A stretch of 64,000 nt of DNA from Muribaculum sp. (GTDB lineage: Bacteria > Bacillota > Clostridia > Lachnospirales > Lachnospiraceae), in the NCBI GenBank assembly GCA_023663505.1, contig JAMPHH010000004.1, positions 61,023 through 125,022 on the forward strand, written 5' to 3'. The notes beneath the pieces were generated by a model, which was not told the origin of the DNA, ran no database searches, and saw only the letters and a list, made by a program, of their open reading frames with translations. Below are positions 26,103-35,283 of the stretch, piece after piece (within the stretch, counting starts at the first letter, position 1; each line of letters opens with the position of its first letter). Both the position numbers and the translations under genes were made by a program.

Positions 26103-27317
26103 TTACAGATTATCCAAAGCCTGATACATGGTCAACATAGGAGCCATACAAGCGGCGATCAATCCGCCGACCACGACCGCCAGCACGATAATGATCATGG
26201 GCTCCATGGCAGCCATCAGGGACTGAACCGCCATCTCCACCTCTTCATCATAGTAATCCGCCAGCTTGTCAAGCATCTCCTCCGTATTACCGGCTTCCTC
26301 ACCGATACGGACCATATGGTACACCATGGGGGGAAACAATCCGCATTCCTCCAAGGGTCTTGACAGCGGCATGCCGATCGTCACCTCGTCCTTGGCGTGA
26401 GCCAGTGCCTCCTTAAAGTACACATTCGTCACAACGCCGGAGACTATGTCCACCGCCTCGATCAGCGACACTCCCGCTCCCAGCAGGGTGCTCAGGGTTC
26501 TCGCCGTCAGGGATGACGCGGACTTGATCGTCATATTGCTAAGGATAGGCACCTTGATCGCCAATTTACCAAAGAAATGAATCCCCTTATCCGTCTTTGC
26601 AAACCACATGACCGCAATCACAATCGCAATCACCACCGGAACAATGATATACCAACGATGGATCAACATATTACTCATCGCCACATACATCTTGGTGATC
26701 GCCGGAAGCTCCGTGCCCATGTCCTCGAACATCGTAGCGTAATTCGGTATAACCACCACCAGCATGACCACGGATACCACAATCGCCACGACACATACCG
26801 CAATCGGGTAAATCATCGCCTTCTTGATCATGGACTGTGTCTTGGCATTCCCTTCCAACTGTGTCGATACACGCTCCAACGCGGTATCCAGATTACCGGA
26901 AGCCTCACCCGCAGAGATCATATTAATCATCAGCTCCGGGAATATCTTGGGATGCGCAGCCATGGCAACCGCCAGACTCTCGCCCTTCTCCACGTCCAGA
27001 CGAACCTCTCCCAAAGCCGCCCTCAGCTTCTTATTCTCCGTCTGTTCGGACAGCATCTTCAACGTCTCGATCAGTGTCACGCCCGCCCTTGTCATGCTGA
27101 CAAACTGTCTACACATAACACCCAAATCCCTGGGACCGGGTTTCTTGCTGAAATCGAAGGTCAACTCCTTGGAAAACGCAGTCTCCGCCTTGATGCTGAG
27201 GAGTGTCAGCTCCTTGCGCCTGGCTTCCCGTCTTGCCGCTTCGATATCCTCCGCTTCGATGGAACCTTTCACTTCTTTGCCCGTCTTATCGACAGCAACA
27301 TAAGAAAATGCTGGCAT
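26103..27317 (-). CDS. pilC: PilC, pilus assembly platform protein
   Basis: Inner-membrane platform of the GspF/PilC family, 404 residues, with two homologous cytoplasmic helical domains each followed by membrane helices (near 172-192, 220-240 and 376-396). Motifs include CRQFVSMTRAGVTLIETLKM and ARTLSTLLGAGVSLIEAVDI, the duplicated family signature, and MVRIGEEAGNTEEMLDKLAD. It turns under the PilB ATPase to insert pilins. Confidence 0.94.
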   Translation of the reverse strand: MPAFSYVAVDKTGKEVKGSIEAEDIEAARREARRKELTLLSIKAETAFSKELTFDFSKKPGPRDLGVMCRQFVSMTRAGVTLIETLKMLSEQTENKKLRAALGEVRLDVEKGESLAVAMAAHPKIFPELMINMISAGEASGNLDTALERVSTQLEGNAKTQSMIKKAMIYPIAVCVVAIVVSVVMLVVVIPNYATMFEDMGTELPAITKMYVAMSNMLIHRWYIIVPVVIAIVIAVMWFAKTDKGIHFFGKLAIKVPILSNMTIKSASSLTARTLSTLLGAGVSLIEAVDIVSGVVTNVYFKEALAHAKDEVTIGMPLSRPLEECGLFPPMVYHMVRIGEEAGNTEEMLDKLADYYDEEVEMAVQSLMAAMEPMIIIVLAVVVGGLIAACMAPMLTMYQALDNL

Positions 27318-27349
27318 TTCTCTTCCTCCCGATTCTGTATAATAAACTC

Positions 27350-29041
27350 TTATTCATCAAAGGAAACCCGTACCATCTCACTGAAGGCGGTAATCCCCTC
27401 CAGCACATATTCCGTGGCGCTCATACGCAGCGTCCGCATTCCTTCCGCCATCGCCTGTTCCTTCAACCGTTCCGCGCCCTCGCGCTTACTGATAATACGC
27501 TTCAACGCCGGAGTCATCTTCATGATCTCATAGACACCGATTCGCCCTTTAAATCCCGTGTCCGCACATTGAGGGCACCCACAGGGTTCATATATGGTCA
27601 ATTCCTGTGTCTCAGGAATATTCATCATCTTCTTCTCGTCCGCATCAGCCAGCTTCGCCCTCTTGCATGCGGGGCAAAGTCTGCGCACCAGACGCTGGGC
27701 GATAATACCCACCACGGAATCCGCAATCAGGTAGGACTCCAAGCCCATATCCTCCAGACGGGTAATCGTGCTCGCCGTGGAGTTGGTATGCAGGGTACTC
27801 ACCACCATATGTCCGGTGATGGAAGCCTGTACCGCAATGGAAGCCGTCTCCTGGTCACGGATCTCACCGATCATGATGATATCCGGGTCTTGACGCAGGA
27901 TAGAACGAAGTGCCGACGCGAATGTCAGATCCGCCTTATTGTTCGTCTGAACCTGATTGATGCCGTCGATGTTCGCCTCGACAGGATCTTCCACCGTGAT
28001 GATATTCACATCCTCTGTGTTCAGCTCACTGAGGGCTGTGTACAGGGTCGTGGACTTACCGGAACCTGTAGGTCCCGTAACAAGCATGATGCCGTGAGGG
28101 TTCCTTAGTATATAATCAAACTGCGCCATCTCATACTCTTTCAGGCCCAACTGACTCTTCTCACGGTTCAACGCAGTCTTCATCGCAAGACGCATAACAA
28201 CCTTCTCGCCGTATACCGTCGGCAGGATAGATACACGGATATCATACTCCACCCGGTCAACCATCTGGGTGATACGACCGTCCTGAGGCTTTCTCTTCTC
28301 AGAGATATCCATACCGCCGATAATCTTGATACGCGCTATGATCGAGGAAAGAACACTCGGGCTGTAGCGCATACGCTCATACAACGCGCCGTCGATTCTG
28401 TAACGAACCCTGATATATGTCTCCATGGGCTCTATATGTATATCGGAGGCTCTCTGTCTCGCCGCCTTCTCGATAATCTCCTTAACCAGCGCAACGATAG
28501 GAGAACTGTTCAGAGCCTCGTCATCGCCATCGTCAGCCGACACATCCAGCTTCTTCTCCTTGGCATACGCCTCCAGAGCGGAACTCATCTCCTTCTGCCC
28601 GAAGAATTTGTCGATCGCCATCATTATGTTCCGATTGGTCGCAACCACCGGCTCCACCTGATAGTTCGTGATCAGATTGATGTCGTCCTGCGCGTTGTAA
28701 TCCAAAGGATCCGCCATCGCCACCCGGAGCACGCCAGGGTTATCCTCGCGGAACGCATAGGGGAAAACTACGTTTTTCTTAAGGACATCGATGGAGACCA
28801 GATCCAATATCCCCTTGTCCACCGTCACGTTCGCCAGGTCTACGGTGTCAAGTCCGAGCTGCTGGCTGAGTGCCATCACAAAGTTGTCCTCGTTCACAAT
28901 ATTCTGTTCTATGAGGTACTCTCCCAGCTTCTTGCCCGCCTTACGGTGCTCCGTCAGCGCCACGGCAAGCTGTTCCTCCGTAATCAAACGGCTGTTTACA
29001 AGGATTTCTCCCAGTCGAATCTTTCTTCTTCCAAAATCCAT
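27350..29041 (-). CDS. pilB: PilB, pilus extension ATPase
   Basis: Extension ATPase of 563 residues. An N-terminal MshEN domain (1-150) begins RKIRLGEILVNSRLITEEQL; MshEN domains often bind cyclic-di-GMP. The motor core has Walker A GPTGSGKST (323-331), Asp and His boxes, Walker B IIMIGEIRDQETA and the zinc cysteines (Cys456, 459, 487, 489 and 492). First gene of the operon, with a near-consensus promoter upstream. No retraction ATPase PilT occurs in the window. Confidence 0.95.
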   Translation of the reverse strand: MDFGRRKIRLGEILVNSRLITEEQLAVALTEHRKAGKKLGEYLIEQNIVNEDNFVMALSQQLGLDTVDLANVTVDKGILDLVSIDVLKKNVVFPYAFREDNPGVLRVAMADPLDYNAQDDINLITNYQVEPVVATNRNIMMAIDKFFGQKEMSSALEAYAKEKKLDVSADDGDDEALNSSPIVALVKEIIEKAARQRASDIHIEPMETYIRVRYRIDGALYERMRYSPSVLSSIIARIKIIGGMDISEKRKPQDGRITQMVDRVEYDIRVSILPTVYGEKVVMRLAMKTALNREKSQLGLKEYEMAQFDYILRNPHGIMLVTGPTGSGKSTTLYTALSELNTEDVNIITVEDPVEANIDGINQVQTNNKADLTFASALRSILRQDPDIIMIGEIRDQETASIAVQASITGHMVVSTLHTNSTASTITRLEDMGLESYLIADSVVGIIAQRLVRRLCPACKRAKLADADEKKMMNIPETQELTIYEPCGCPQCADTGFKGRIGVYEIMKMTPALKRIISKREGAERLKEQAMAEGMRTLRMSATEYVLEGITAFSEMVRVSFDE

Positions 29042-29112
29042 ATGTCTCTATCCATTCCAAATATTTATTATGTATCTATGTACTGTAAAACAATTCTTAA
29101 ATATCTATTAAT

Positions 29113-29141
29113 ATTCTACATCGTAATATCCATTATGTCAA
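29113..29141 (-). promoter_or_regulatory. Promoter of the pilus operon
   Basis: TTGACA, 17 bases, TAGAAT on the minus strand, 72 bases before pilB. Near-consensus sigma-A promoter, placed right after the terminator of the surface polymer operon. Confidence 0.8.
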
Positions 29142-29156
29142 GCAAAAACGTTACCC

Positions 29157-29178
29157 CCCGCCAGATACTGTTGGCGGG
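29157..29178 (-). terminator. Terminator of the surface phosphonate operon
   Basis: CCCGCCA and TGGCGGG form a 7-bp stem with an 8-base loop. On the minus strand it is followed, after GGGTAACG, by TTTTT. It lies 36 bases after the glycosyltransferase stop. Confidence 0.55.
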
Positions 29179-29214
29179 ATAGTTTGTCCGGGGATTTGGA
29201 TTTGTCCCGTAGGC

Positions 29215-31086
29215 TCACCTCGCAAGCTCTAACATGTAATATAGTCCTCCCTGCGCCGATATAATGCCTTTCATCTCATATCCGCGCTCCCCCGCAAGAC
29301 TTTGGATCATCTGCGTGCAATCAAACTTTTTATCCCTTTCTTCTGCAGCCTCCTCATCAAACGCTACTTCCAATTTAGGTTCATGTTCGGACTCGAATTC
29401 AGCTTCAGCTTCTGTATCCCCTGCTCCCGACCACGACACAATCACCTGCATCATCTCCTCGGAAGGAGAATATGTCGCAACACTTGCAAACACATAGTCC
29501 ACTTCTTTACCCGGCCTGTCCACTTCCTGCCACACTTCACGCGCGTTCTGCGGCGAGGTATGAAAGACCTCCTCCGCATTGCGTAGATCAACAGCAAAAG
29601 TCGTAAGCAACATCGGAACATACATTCGCATCGGATGTATTACTACCACCCGCTTCCCTTCAGTGAGCTCCGCCAAGTCTTCCGTGACCCCGTAATATGT
29701 CTGGGAATAAGGGTAACTCGTAGTCACGCGCACACGTATCACTACGACAACCGCGAGTGCAAGCAGGATGTACATGGCGGCTCTCCTCGTCCAAGGCAGT
29801 CTGTTCAACAGCCAATACCCCGTCGCCACGACGATCAAACAAAAGAGCGGAAAAGAAGGCGTGATATAACGCAGACTGTACAGACCGTTCTGCCACACAT
29901 CCACCGTAAGGGCAGTCACAATATATATGGAATAACATGCTGCCAAGATAAATACCGGCGTATAATTCATAATGCGAAGAAAACACAGCAGTCTCCCCGG
30001 AGCCGCCTTAAGCTTACCCATCAAGACAGGGAACCAAGGCTCATCCCTGAAGGGGAGCAACAGCATTGCCGCGAACACCACCGCCGCAAGTACCAGGGGA
30101 ATCGTGATATTCCAGAAAGCTGTTGCGAAATAGCTTGTGGAAAATCCGAAATTATTGGCGAACATCCAACTGAGAAGCATCCTGATCTGAGTCGCCGTGG
30201 AATATAGTTTGACCCCAAATGCCCCCGCCTCCCTGTGTGTGATATGGGTGATCGCCGCGGGAAAGACCGCTAACGCCAGCACCAACGCTCCCAGTATACT
30301 CCCCCCATAGAGAAACATCTGCCTTATCTGACGCCTGCACAGCATATAGAGACAGAACAACGCCGTGAATACCCCTATGTAAGCGACGGAGTAATAATGT
30401 GTCAGGAAAGCGAGCAAAGCTGTAACGGCCGCAGCCGTCAATGTCTTCTTCTCAAATCTCGCACTCCGGACATTCTGGCGGTACAGGCGGATCCCCCAAT
30501 AAGCAAAAGCCACGCAAAGCATGGTCAGCAGGCTGTATTGACGTATGAACACAAAGGTGCACAACATTCCCGTGCCGCCACCATAGAGCATACACGTCAA
30601 AAGCCCCGCCTCCTCCTTCCCTGTAAGCTCCATCGCCGCAAAGAATAAGAACACCTGCGTACCCGCGAAGAATATGAGGTTCAGAGACATAGCGTACCAC
30701 CACGAGAAGCTATTCGGGAATAACGAGCAAACAGTATGCACTAACATATAATACAACGGCGGATGGCAGTCCAGGACCTGATTATGGTACACGGAATCGT
30801 AGGCAAAACGCTCTCCCGGCTGTACCGTGATATATTCCCGAAGGGCGCTGCCCGGCACCCACTGATCCAGATTGATCAATACATCCTCACTGAATTCACA
30901 ATTATAAGCGTTCCCATCCCTCAAATACAAAAAAGGCTGATAGTAGCTGTTAGAGAGTCCATAGCTCCACACCTCGTCAGAAAAACACCCCATCCTCCGG
31001 AATGCAAATGTGTATACAATATACCCTATCTGTATCAGCACGAGCAGCACTAATAACACATATACCAACTTTTTTCCCTTTTTCAT
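29215..31086 (-). CDS. GT-C membrane glycosyltransferase (GT39/ArnT-like)
   Basis: A 623-residue integral membrane protein with about 11 helices. The first extracellular loop carries SDEVWSYG (Asp37-Glu38), the acidic catalytic pair of polyprenyl-phosphate-sugar-dependent GT-C enzymes, and a later loop has DCHPPLYYMLVH, also conserved in this fold. A soluble C-terminal domain (about 480-623) ends MKGIISAQGGLYYMLELAR. It probably moves a lipid-linked sugar to an extracellular acceptor. It is the last gene of the operon, 27 nt after a sulfatase-fold gene. A fragment of a paralogue sits at 33188-33295. Confidence 0.8.
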   Translation of the reverse strand: MKKGKKLVYVLLVLLVLIQIGYIVYTFAFRRMGCFSDEVWSYGLSNSYYQPFLYLRDGNAYNCEFSEDVLINLDQWVPGSALREYITVQPGERFAYDSVYHNQVLDCHPPLYYMLVHTVCSLFPNSFSWWYAMSLNLIFFAGTQVFLFFAAMELTGKEEAGLLTCMLYGGGTGMLCTFVFIRQYSLLTMLCVAFAYWGIRLYRQNVRSARFEKKTLTAAAVTALLAFLTHYYSVAYIGVFTALFCLYMLCRRQIRQMFLYGGSILGALVLALAVFPAAITHITHREAGAFGVKLYSTATQIRMLLSWMFANNFGFSTSYFATAFWNITIPLVLAAVVFAAMLLLPFRDEPWFPVLMGKLKAAPGRLLCFLRIMNYTPVFILAACYSIYIVTALTVDVWQNGLYSLRYITPSFPLFCLIVVATGYWLLNRLPWTRRAAMYILLALAVVVVIRVRVTTSYPYSQTYYGVTEDLAELTEGKRVVVIHPMRMYVPMLLTTFAVDLRNAEEVFHTSPQNAREVWQEVDRPGKEVDYVFASVATYSPSEEMMQVIVSWSGAGDTEAEAEFESEHEPKLEVAFDEEAAEERDKKFDCTQMIQSLAGERGYEMKGIISAQGGLYYMLELAR

Positions 31087-31113
31087 ACCTTCGCCCCCGT
31101 TTCTTTACTATTC

Positions 31114-33207
31114 CTATCCCCTTTGGTCTGTCATATGATAAATCTGTGTGTACCGCTTCTCCTTGACCATTTCTTCCAAGGTCTCCATATCACCCGTGTA
31201 AGTATAGCCGTAGTAGGTATTGTACTGCGTCATTATCGTCGGCGCTCCCATCATCGAAACCGGCGGATAGTTGTCATCTTTCTGTCGATCATACCATGTC
31301 CTCTCCCGTCGGGCGTCTTCTTCGATATCGAAAATCGACATCCCGAACATCCCCGAATCCTCTCCCCCGTCATATAGTCCCGCACAGTCGAGAAGTGTCG
31401 CCTGAATGTCCTCATGATAGATTGGTGCGCGGTTTAACACCGCCTTATCCCTGCGCACGCCTTTCTCCTTAATCAGAAAGATCGGTGTCGCCGCCTTCAC
31501 CATCTGCAGCTCTTTATTCATAAAGAGCTCATGTTCCCCGTGATCCGATGTGACAATGATCGTCGCATCGTCATACACCCCCAATTCCTGCATCTGGCGG
31601 ATATACTCCTTTACTATCTCAAATATATATTTAGTATCCGCTATCGCATGAAGTGACAAATGCGTCCCATCCAGATGCTCCACAACGAAGTATGGATTGG
31701 TTTTTTCGCTGACAGTGAGCCGCAGATGCCGCATATAGTCCTCATTCTCATGATACGCCTTCTCCTGTATCTTCACAATCCCTGTGAACTCTATATTTGC
31801 GCTGTCAATCATGCGCTTTAATCCCATGGGAAGCACCCGATACAGCGCAAGCTCCGACAACTTAGCATACATCTTGTCCTTTTGAACCGTCATGTTTTGA
31901 AGGTCGTCCACCGTATATTGCCTGTAATTGTCAAATTTCCCCTCGCAGTTATCCACGATCGTATCTTCAAGGTTAAATCCATTGACCGTATAGCCGGCCT
32001 CATGCAGTCTCCCGTAAAATACCTCCGCTCTCTCGCTGCTCCACGCTCTCTCAAACCACTCTGTCCCGGGGAGTTCTATCTCGAGATCCATACCTGTCAA
32101 CATCTGTGTCATAGAAGCCGCCGTGTAATCGTATACGCTGCATGTATTCGTGTATATCGTAAAATCCTCCAACCCCTCGAACGCCTCCGGTTCTGTCTCC
32201 AATAGTCTCTTCACATAGGCATTGTCCACCGCGTCCATCACGAACATGATCACGTTGCCTTCCCCCGAGACCGTATACTGCTCCTGAGGGGATAAATAAT
32301 AATCCAGGTTCAATTCATAAATCTCATTCGTTGCGGTGAGCAGCAGCACGCAGAGAGTCAACAGTTGAACACCGCCCAGCGCCGCCGGAATCCCCACGCG
32401 AAGCTTCTCCCACATTCTCCACCATCGCCGCATCAGGACGACCGGGAGAATCAGCAAAGCCGCCCACACAACATATCCTATGATGATATCCGCGGTGTAT
32501 TCGCTCCAATCCAGGCTTCCCCCGTCCAAAAGTCTCAGATTGCCGTTCAAAAACATATACTGGACATACATAGCCGTCACCAGCCCAAAGAGAATCGCAC
32601 CCGCTATATCGACCAGATTCCGCTTCATCATGCTCATGAAGATAACCACTGCCATCGAGCCGAATATGGTAATAGCCACATTGCGAAATATAAACATCTG
32701 ATATGCAAACTCAAAATCCTTTTTGTTCCCAATAAAACTTTCGCTGGGTATGTACACATAGAACATAAACGCCAGGACAAGCATCGGGATATACAGCTTC
32801 TTAAAATTTATCCACATATCCCGCGCCGTCATCCTGATATCTATACATGACGTCATTGCGGCAGCGCTCAGGGGCAACAAGAGCACAGTAACCGCCATTG
32901 TCTCCAGCAGAAGCCGCACAGGCTCGCGTTCTTCCCAGATCACCCCTTGATCCGCCAAGCGTTGGCTGACGCCGAATACCCACACTACAGCGAGCGCGAC
33001 GGATATCAATACTGAGATTAACGTCAGATTCTCAAACACCTTGGGAATCAGCCTCGTAATCCAACAGACCGCACTGATCCCTGTCCAAAGCATCAACGCG
33101 CCTGATATTCCCCATATCTGCCTGTATGCGAGGGCCAGCCACAACAGCAAGACCTCAAACATGATATAAAAGCCCCAAACGCCCGATTTATCCCAATTCC
33201 ACCACAT
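31114..33207 (-). CDS. Membrane sulfatase-fold transferase/hydrolase, copy B (LTA synthase-like)
   Basis: A 697-residue protein with five to seven N-terminal membrane helices (about 1-270) and an extracellular alkaline phosphatase/sulfatase domain (about 295-640). Metal-site features are NVIMFVMDAVDN and TIIVTSDHGEHEL; the conserved YTAASMTQML region is the likely Thr nucleophile site. LtaS- and Ept-type enzymes of this layout move phosphoglycerol or phosphoethanolamine groups, so this one may move or trim a phosphonate or phospho-group on the surface polymer. Paralogue of the gene at 33296-35251. Its ATG lies inside the remnant of an upstream glycosyltransferase gene. Confidence 0.8.
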   Translation of the reverse strand: MWWNWDKSGVWGFYIMFEVLLLWLALAYRQIWGISGALMLWTGISAVCWITRLIPKVFENLTLISVLISVALAVVWVFGVSQRLADQGVIWEEREPVRLLLETMAVTVLLLPLSAAAMTSCIDIRMTARDMWINFKKLYIPMLVLAFMFYVYIPSESFIGNKKDFEFAYQMFIFRNVAITIFGSMAVVIFMSMMKRNLVDIAGAILFGLVTAMYVQYMFLNGNLRLLDGGSLDWSEYTADIIIGYVVWAALLILPVVLMRRWWRMWEKLRVGIPAALGGVQLLTLCVLLLTATNEIYELNLDYYLSPQEQYTVSGEGNVIMFVMDAVDNAYVKRLLETEPEAFEGLEDFTIYTNTCSVYDYTAASMTQMLTGMDLEIELPGTEWFERAWSSERAEVFYGRLHEAGYTVNGFNLEDTIVDNCEGKFDNYRQYTVDDLQNMTVQKDKMYAKLSELALYRVLPMGLKRMIDSANIEFTGIVKIQEKAYHENEDYMRHLRLTVSEKTNPYFVVEHLDGTHLSLHAIADTKYIFEIVKEYIRQMQELGVYDDATIIVTSDHGEHELFMNKELQMVKAATPIFLIKEKGVRRDKAVLNRAPIYHEDIQATLLDCAGLYDGGEDSGMFGMSIFDIEEDARRERTWYDRQKDDNYPPVSMMGAPTIMTQYNTYYGYTYTGDMETLEEMVKEKRYTQIYHMTDQRG

Positions 33208-33295
33208 AGAATAACGCCCCTTGAATCGTCACAAGTCCTTTCAAATGATAACCGCCTTCTCCCGACAGTCCCTCGATCACGTCCGAACAGTCCAC
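33188..33295 (-). pseudogene. C-terminal remnant (35 codons) of a GT-C glycosyltransferase
   Basis: Directly after the stop codon of sulfatase copy A, an open frame beginning GTG encodes VDCSDVIEGLSGEGGYHLKG and ends FYVVELG-stop. This lines up with the last residues of the glycosyltransferase at 29215-31086, FDCTQMIQSLAGERGYEMKG ending YYMLELAR. All upstream parts of that gene are absent. It marks a former sulfatase-glycosyltransferase gene pair whose second gene was deleted. The end overlaps the start of sulfatase copy B by 20 bases, so translation through the remnant may couple the two sulfatase genes. Confidence 0.8.
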
Positions 33296-35251
33296 CTACC
33301 CCCTGTAATTCTTCAACGGACAGACCGACGTGTGACGTCCTTCCCTCACCATCTGCTCTAATACGGCGGTATCACCTATATAAGTATAAACGTAATAAAC
33401 ATTGAAGCTGCTCATAACCTTCGAATCATCCCAGAATGGGATCATTGGGTAGTCGGAGTCCGCCCGCATATCATACCATGTTCGCTCGCGCTGCATATCT
33501 TCAGGAATGTCAAAAGCAGAGCTCCCGAATAACTCTCTATCCCGCTCCCTGTCATACAGCCCTGCGCAGTCAAGCAATGTCGCCTGCATATCATCATAAT
33601 AGACAGGCGCATTCTTTAAAACCAACTCCTCGTTTTGATCGCCCTTCCCCTTCACCATGAAGATCGGAGTCGATGCCTTGGTCGGGTCATTGCCATTGTG
33701 TTCCCCGTGATCGGAGACAACGAGCACCGTTGCGTCCTCATACACCCCCAACGCCTTAAGCTGCCCTATATATTCCTTCAACATCCCCAGCAGGAACTTA
33801 GTCTCCTCAATCTTGTCCGGGCAAGGGTCATGGGTTCCCTCGAGATGCTCCACCACAAAATAATCCTGTTCCTTGTCGCTGAGCGCCAGCTCAAGATGCT
33901 CCGCATATTCCCGATTATTAGTATAGCTCCGCTTACGCCTGGTGACAATGTCCGTAAAGCTCAGCTCCTCGCTCTCAACCAATCGTTTCAATCCCATGGG
34001 CAGCGCGCGGTATGCGATCAGGTCGCCAAACTTCTCATACATCCTCTCCTTATTCACCAGCAGCTCACTCTCTTCTGCGTCGTCGGCGACTCGATAATTG
34101 TCAAATCTCCCCTTAAAATTATCCACTGTGGTGCTCTCCAGGTTGAAGGCATTGACCACATATCCCGCCTCGTGCAGACGCCCATAGAATTCCACTGCAC
34201 GCTCCGTCTTCCATGCCCGTTCATGCCATTCATTCCTCGTCAGCTCCGCTTCAAGCTCCATACCCGCCAGCATCTGCGCCATTGAGGATAACGTTGCGTC
34301 ATACACGCTGCAGGTGTTCAGATATATGGAAAAATCCTCCAACCCTTCAAACTGCTCAGGCTCTGTATCCAACAGCTCCTTAATGTAAGCATTGTCCACT
34401 GCATCCCAAACCATCAGTATAACATTATCCTTCGCAGACACGATGAACTGCTCGTCGGGAGACATATAGTTCCCCTTCAGCTTGATGATGAAGGCCTCCG
34501 GCGGTGCTGTGATGAGCAGACTGCATAGCGTTACAAGCTGTATCCCCCCCAAAAAGGCGGGAATCCACATCCTTATATGTTCCCATAGCTTCCTTCCCTT
34601 CCACATGAGAAGCATCGGCACGGCAAACAGCACACCCCAGATCAGATATCCCGCAATGATATCCGCCCTGTAATCACTCCACACCGGGCTGCTGCCATCC
34701 AACAGGTTAAGTCTCCCATTCAGGAACATGTACTGAATATATACCGCAAGATTAAGCCCAAAGACAAGTGCCTCCCCAATCTCAAAAAAGGCTCGCTGCC
34801 AAAGGCTGAAGCAGCCCGCCATCACGAGAAAGCATTCCACCATGACGACTATCTGATGCGGGATAAACGTCTGATAGCTGAACTCAAAGTCATAATTGTT
34901 GCTGATAAATGTCTCGCTGGGCAGATAGATAAAGCACATAAAGCAAAACGCGAGCACGGGGATGCTGACGCGCTTAAATCTCCCCCACACGTCAAGCATA
35001 TATGCTTTCTCTCCCACGCGGGCATCGAACACCCGCACCACGATGGGAAAAAGGACGATAGCAAGAAATGTTGAATATAGAACGAGATCAGACACGCTTA
35101 TATCACCAGCCAAAATCCCCAACTCTGACAAGAGCTTATGCCCGCCCATTGCCATGACTCCCGCAACGAGAATGTCCAGCGGGATATGCAACAACCTCAC
35201 ATCACCCAGTATTTTGTTCAAACAACGCTTGACCAAGCACATCTTATCCAT
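33296..35251 (-). CDS. Membrane sulfatase-fold transferase/hydrolase, copy A (LTA synthase-like)
   Basis: A 651-residue paralogue of the gene at 31114-33207, with the same layout: N-terminal helices to about 265, then a sulfatase-fold domain. Shared segments include YLPSETFISN (copy B YIPSESFIGN), DAVDNAYIKELLDTEPEQFE, and VVSDHGEHNG at the metal site. The likely nucleophile region is YDATLSSMAQML. The two copies differ enough to act on different positions or groups. It lies 32 nt after the phosphonopyruvate decarboxylase gene, linking it to phosphonate chemistry. Confidence 0.8.
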   Translation of the reverse strand: MDKMCLVKRCLNKILGDVRLLHIPLDILVAGVMAMGGHKLLSELGILAGDISVSDLVLYSTFLAIVLFPIVVRVFDARVGEKAYMLDVWGRFKRVSIPVLAFCFMCFIYLPSETFISNNYDFEFSYQTFIPHQIVVMVECFLVMAGCFSLWQRAFFEIGEALVFGLNLAVYIQYMFLNGRLNLLDGSSPVWSDYRADIIAGYLIWGVLFAVPMLLMWKGRKLWEHIRMWIPAFLGGIQLVTLCSLLITAPPEAFIIKLKGNYMSPDEQFIVSAKDNVILMVWDAVDNAYIKELLDTEPEQFEGLEDFSIYLNTCSVYDATLSSMAQMLAGMELEAELTRNEWHERAWKTERAVEFYGRLHEAGYVVNAFNLESTTVDNFKGRFDNYRVADDAEESELLVNKERMYEKFGDLIAYRALPMGLKRLVESEELSFTDIVTRRKRSYTNNREYAEHLELALSDKEQDYFVVEHLEGTHDPCPDKIEETKFLLGMLKEYIGQLKALGVYEDATVLVVSDHGEHNGNDPTKASTPIFMVKGKGDQNEELVLKNAPVYYDDMQATLLDCAGLYDRERDRELFGSSAFDIPEDMQRERTWYDMRADSDYPMIPFWDDSKVMSSFNVYYVYTYIGDTAVLEQMVREGRHTSVCPLKNYRG

Positions 35252-35283
35252 TCCGTATCCTCTCTATAACCTCATTTATTTCA

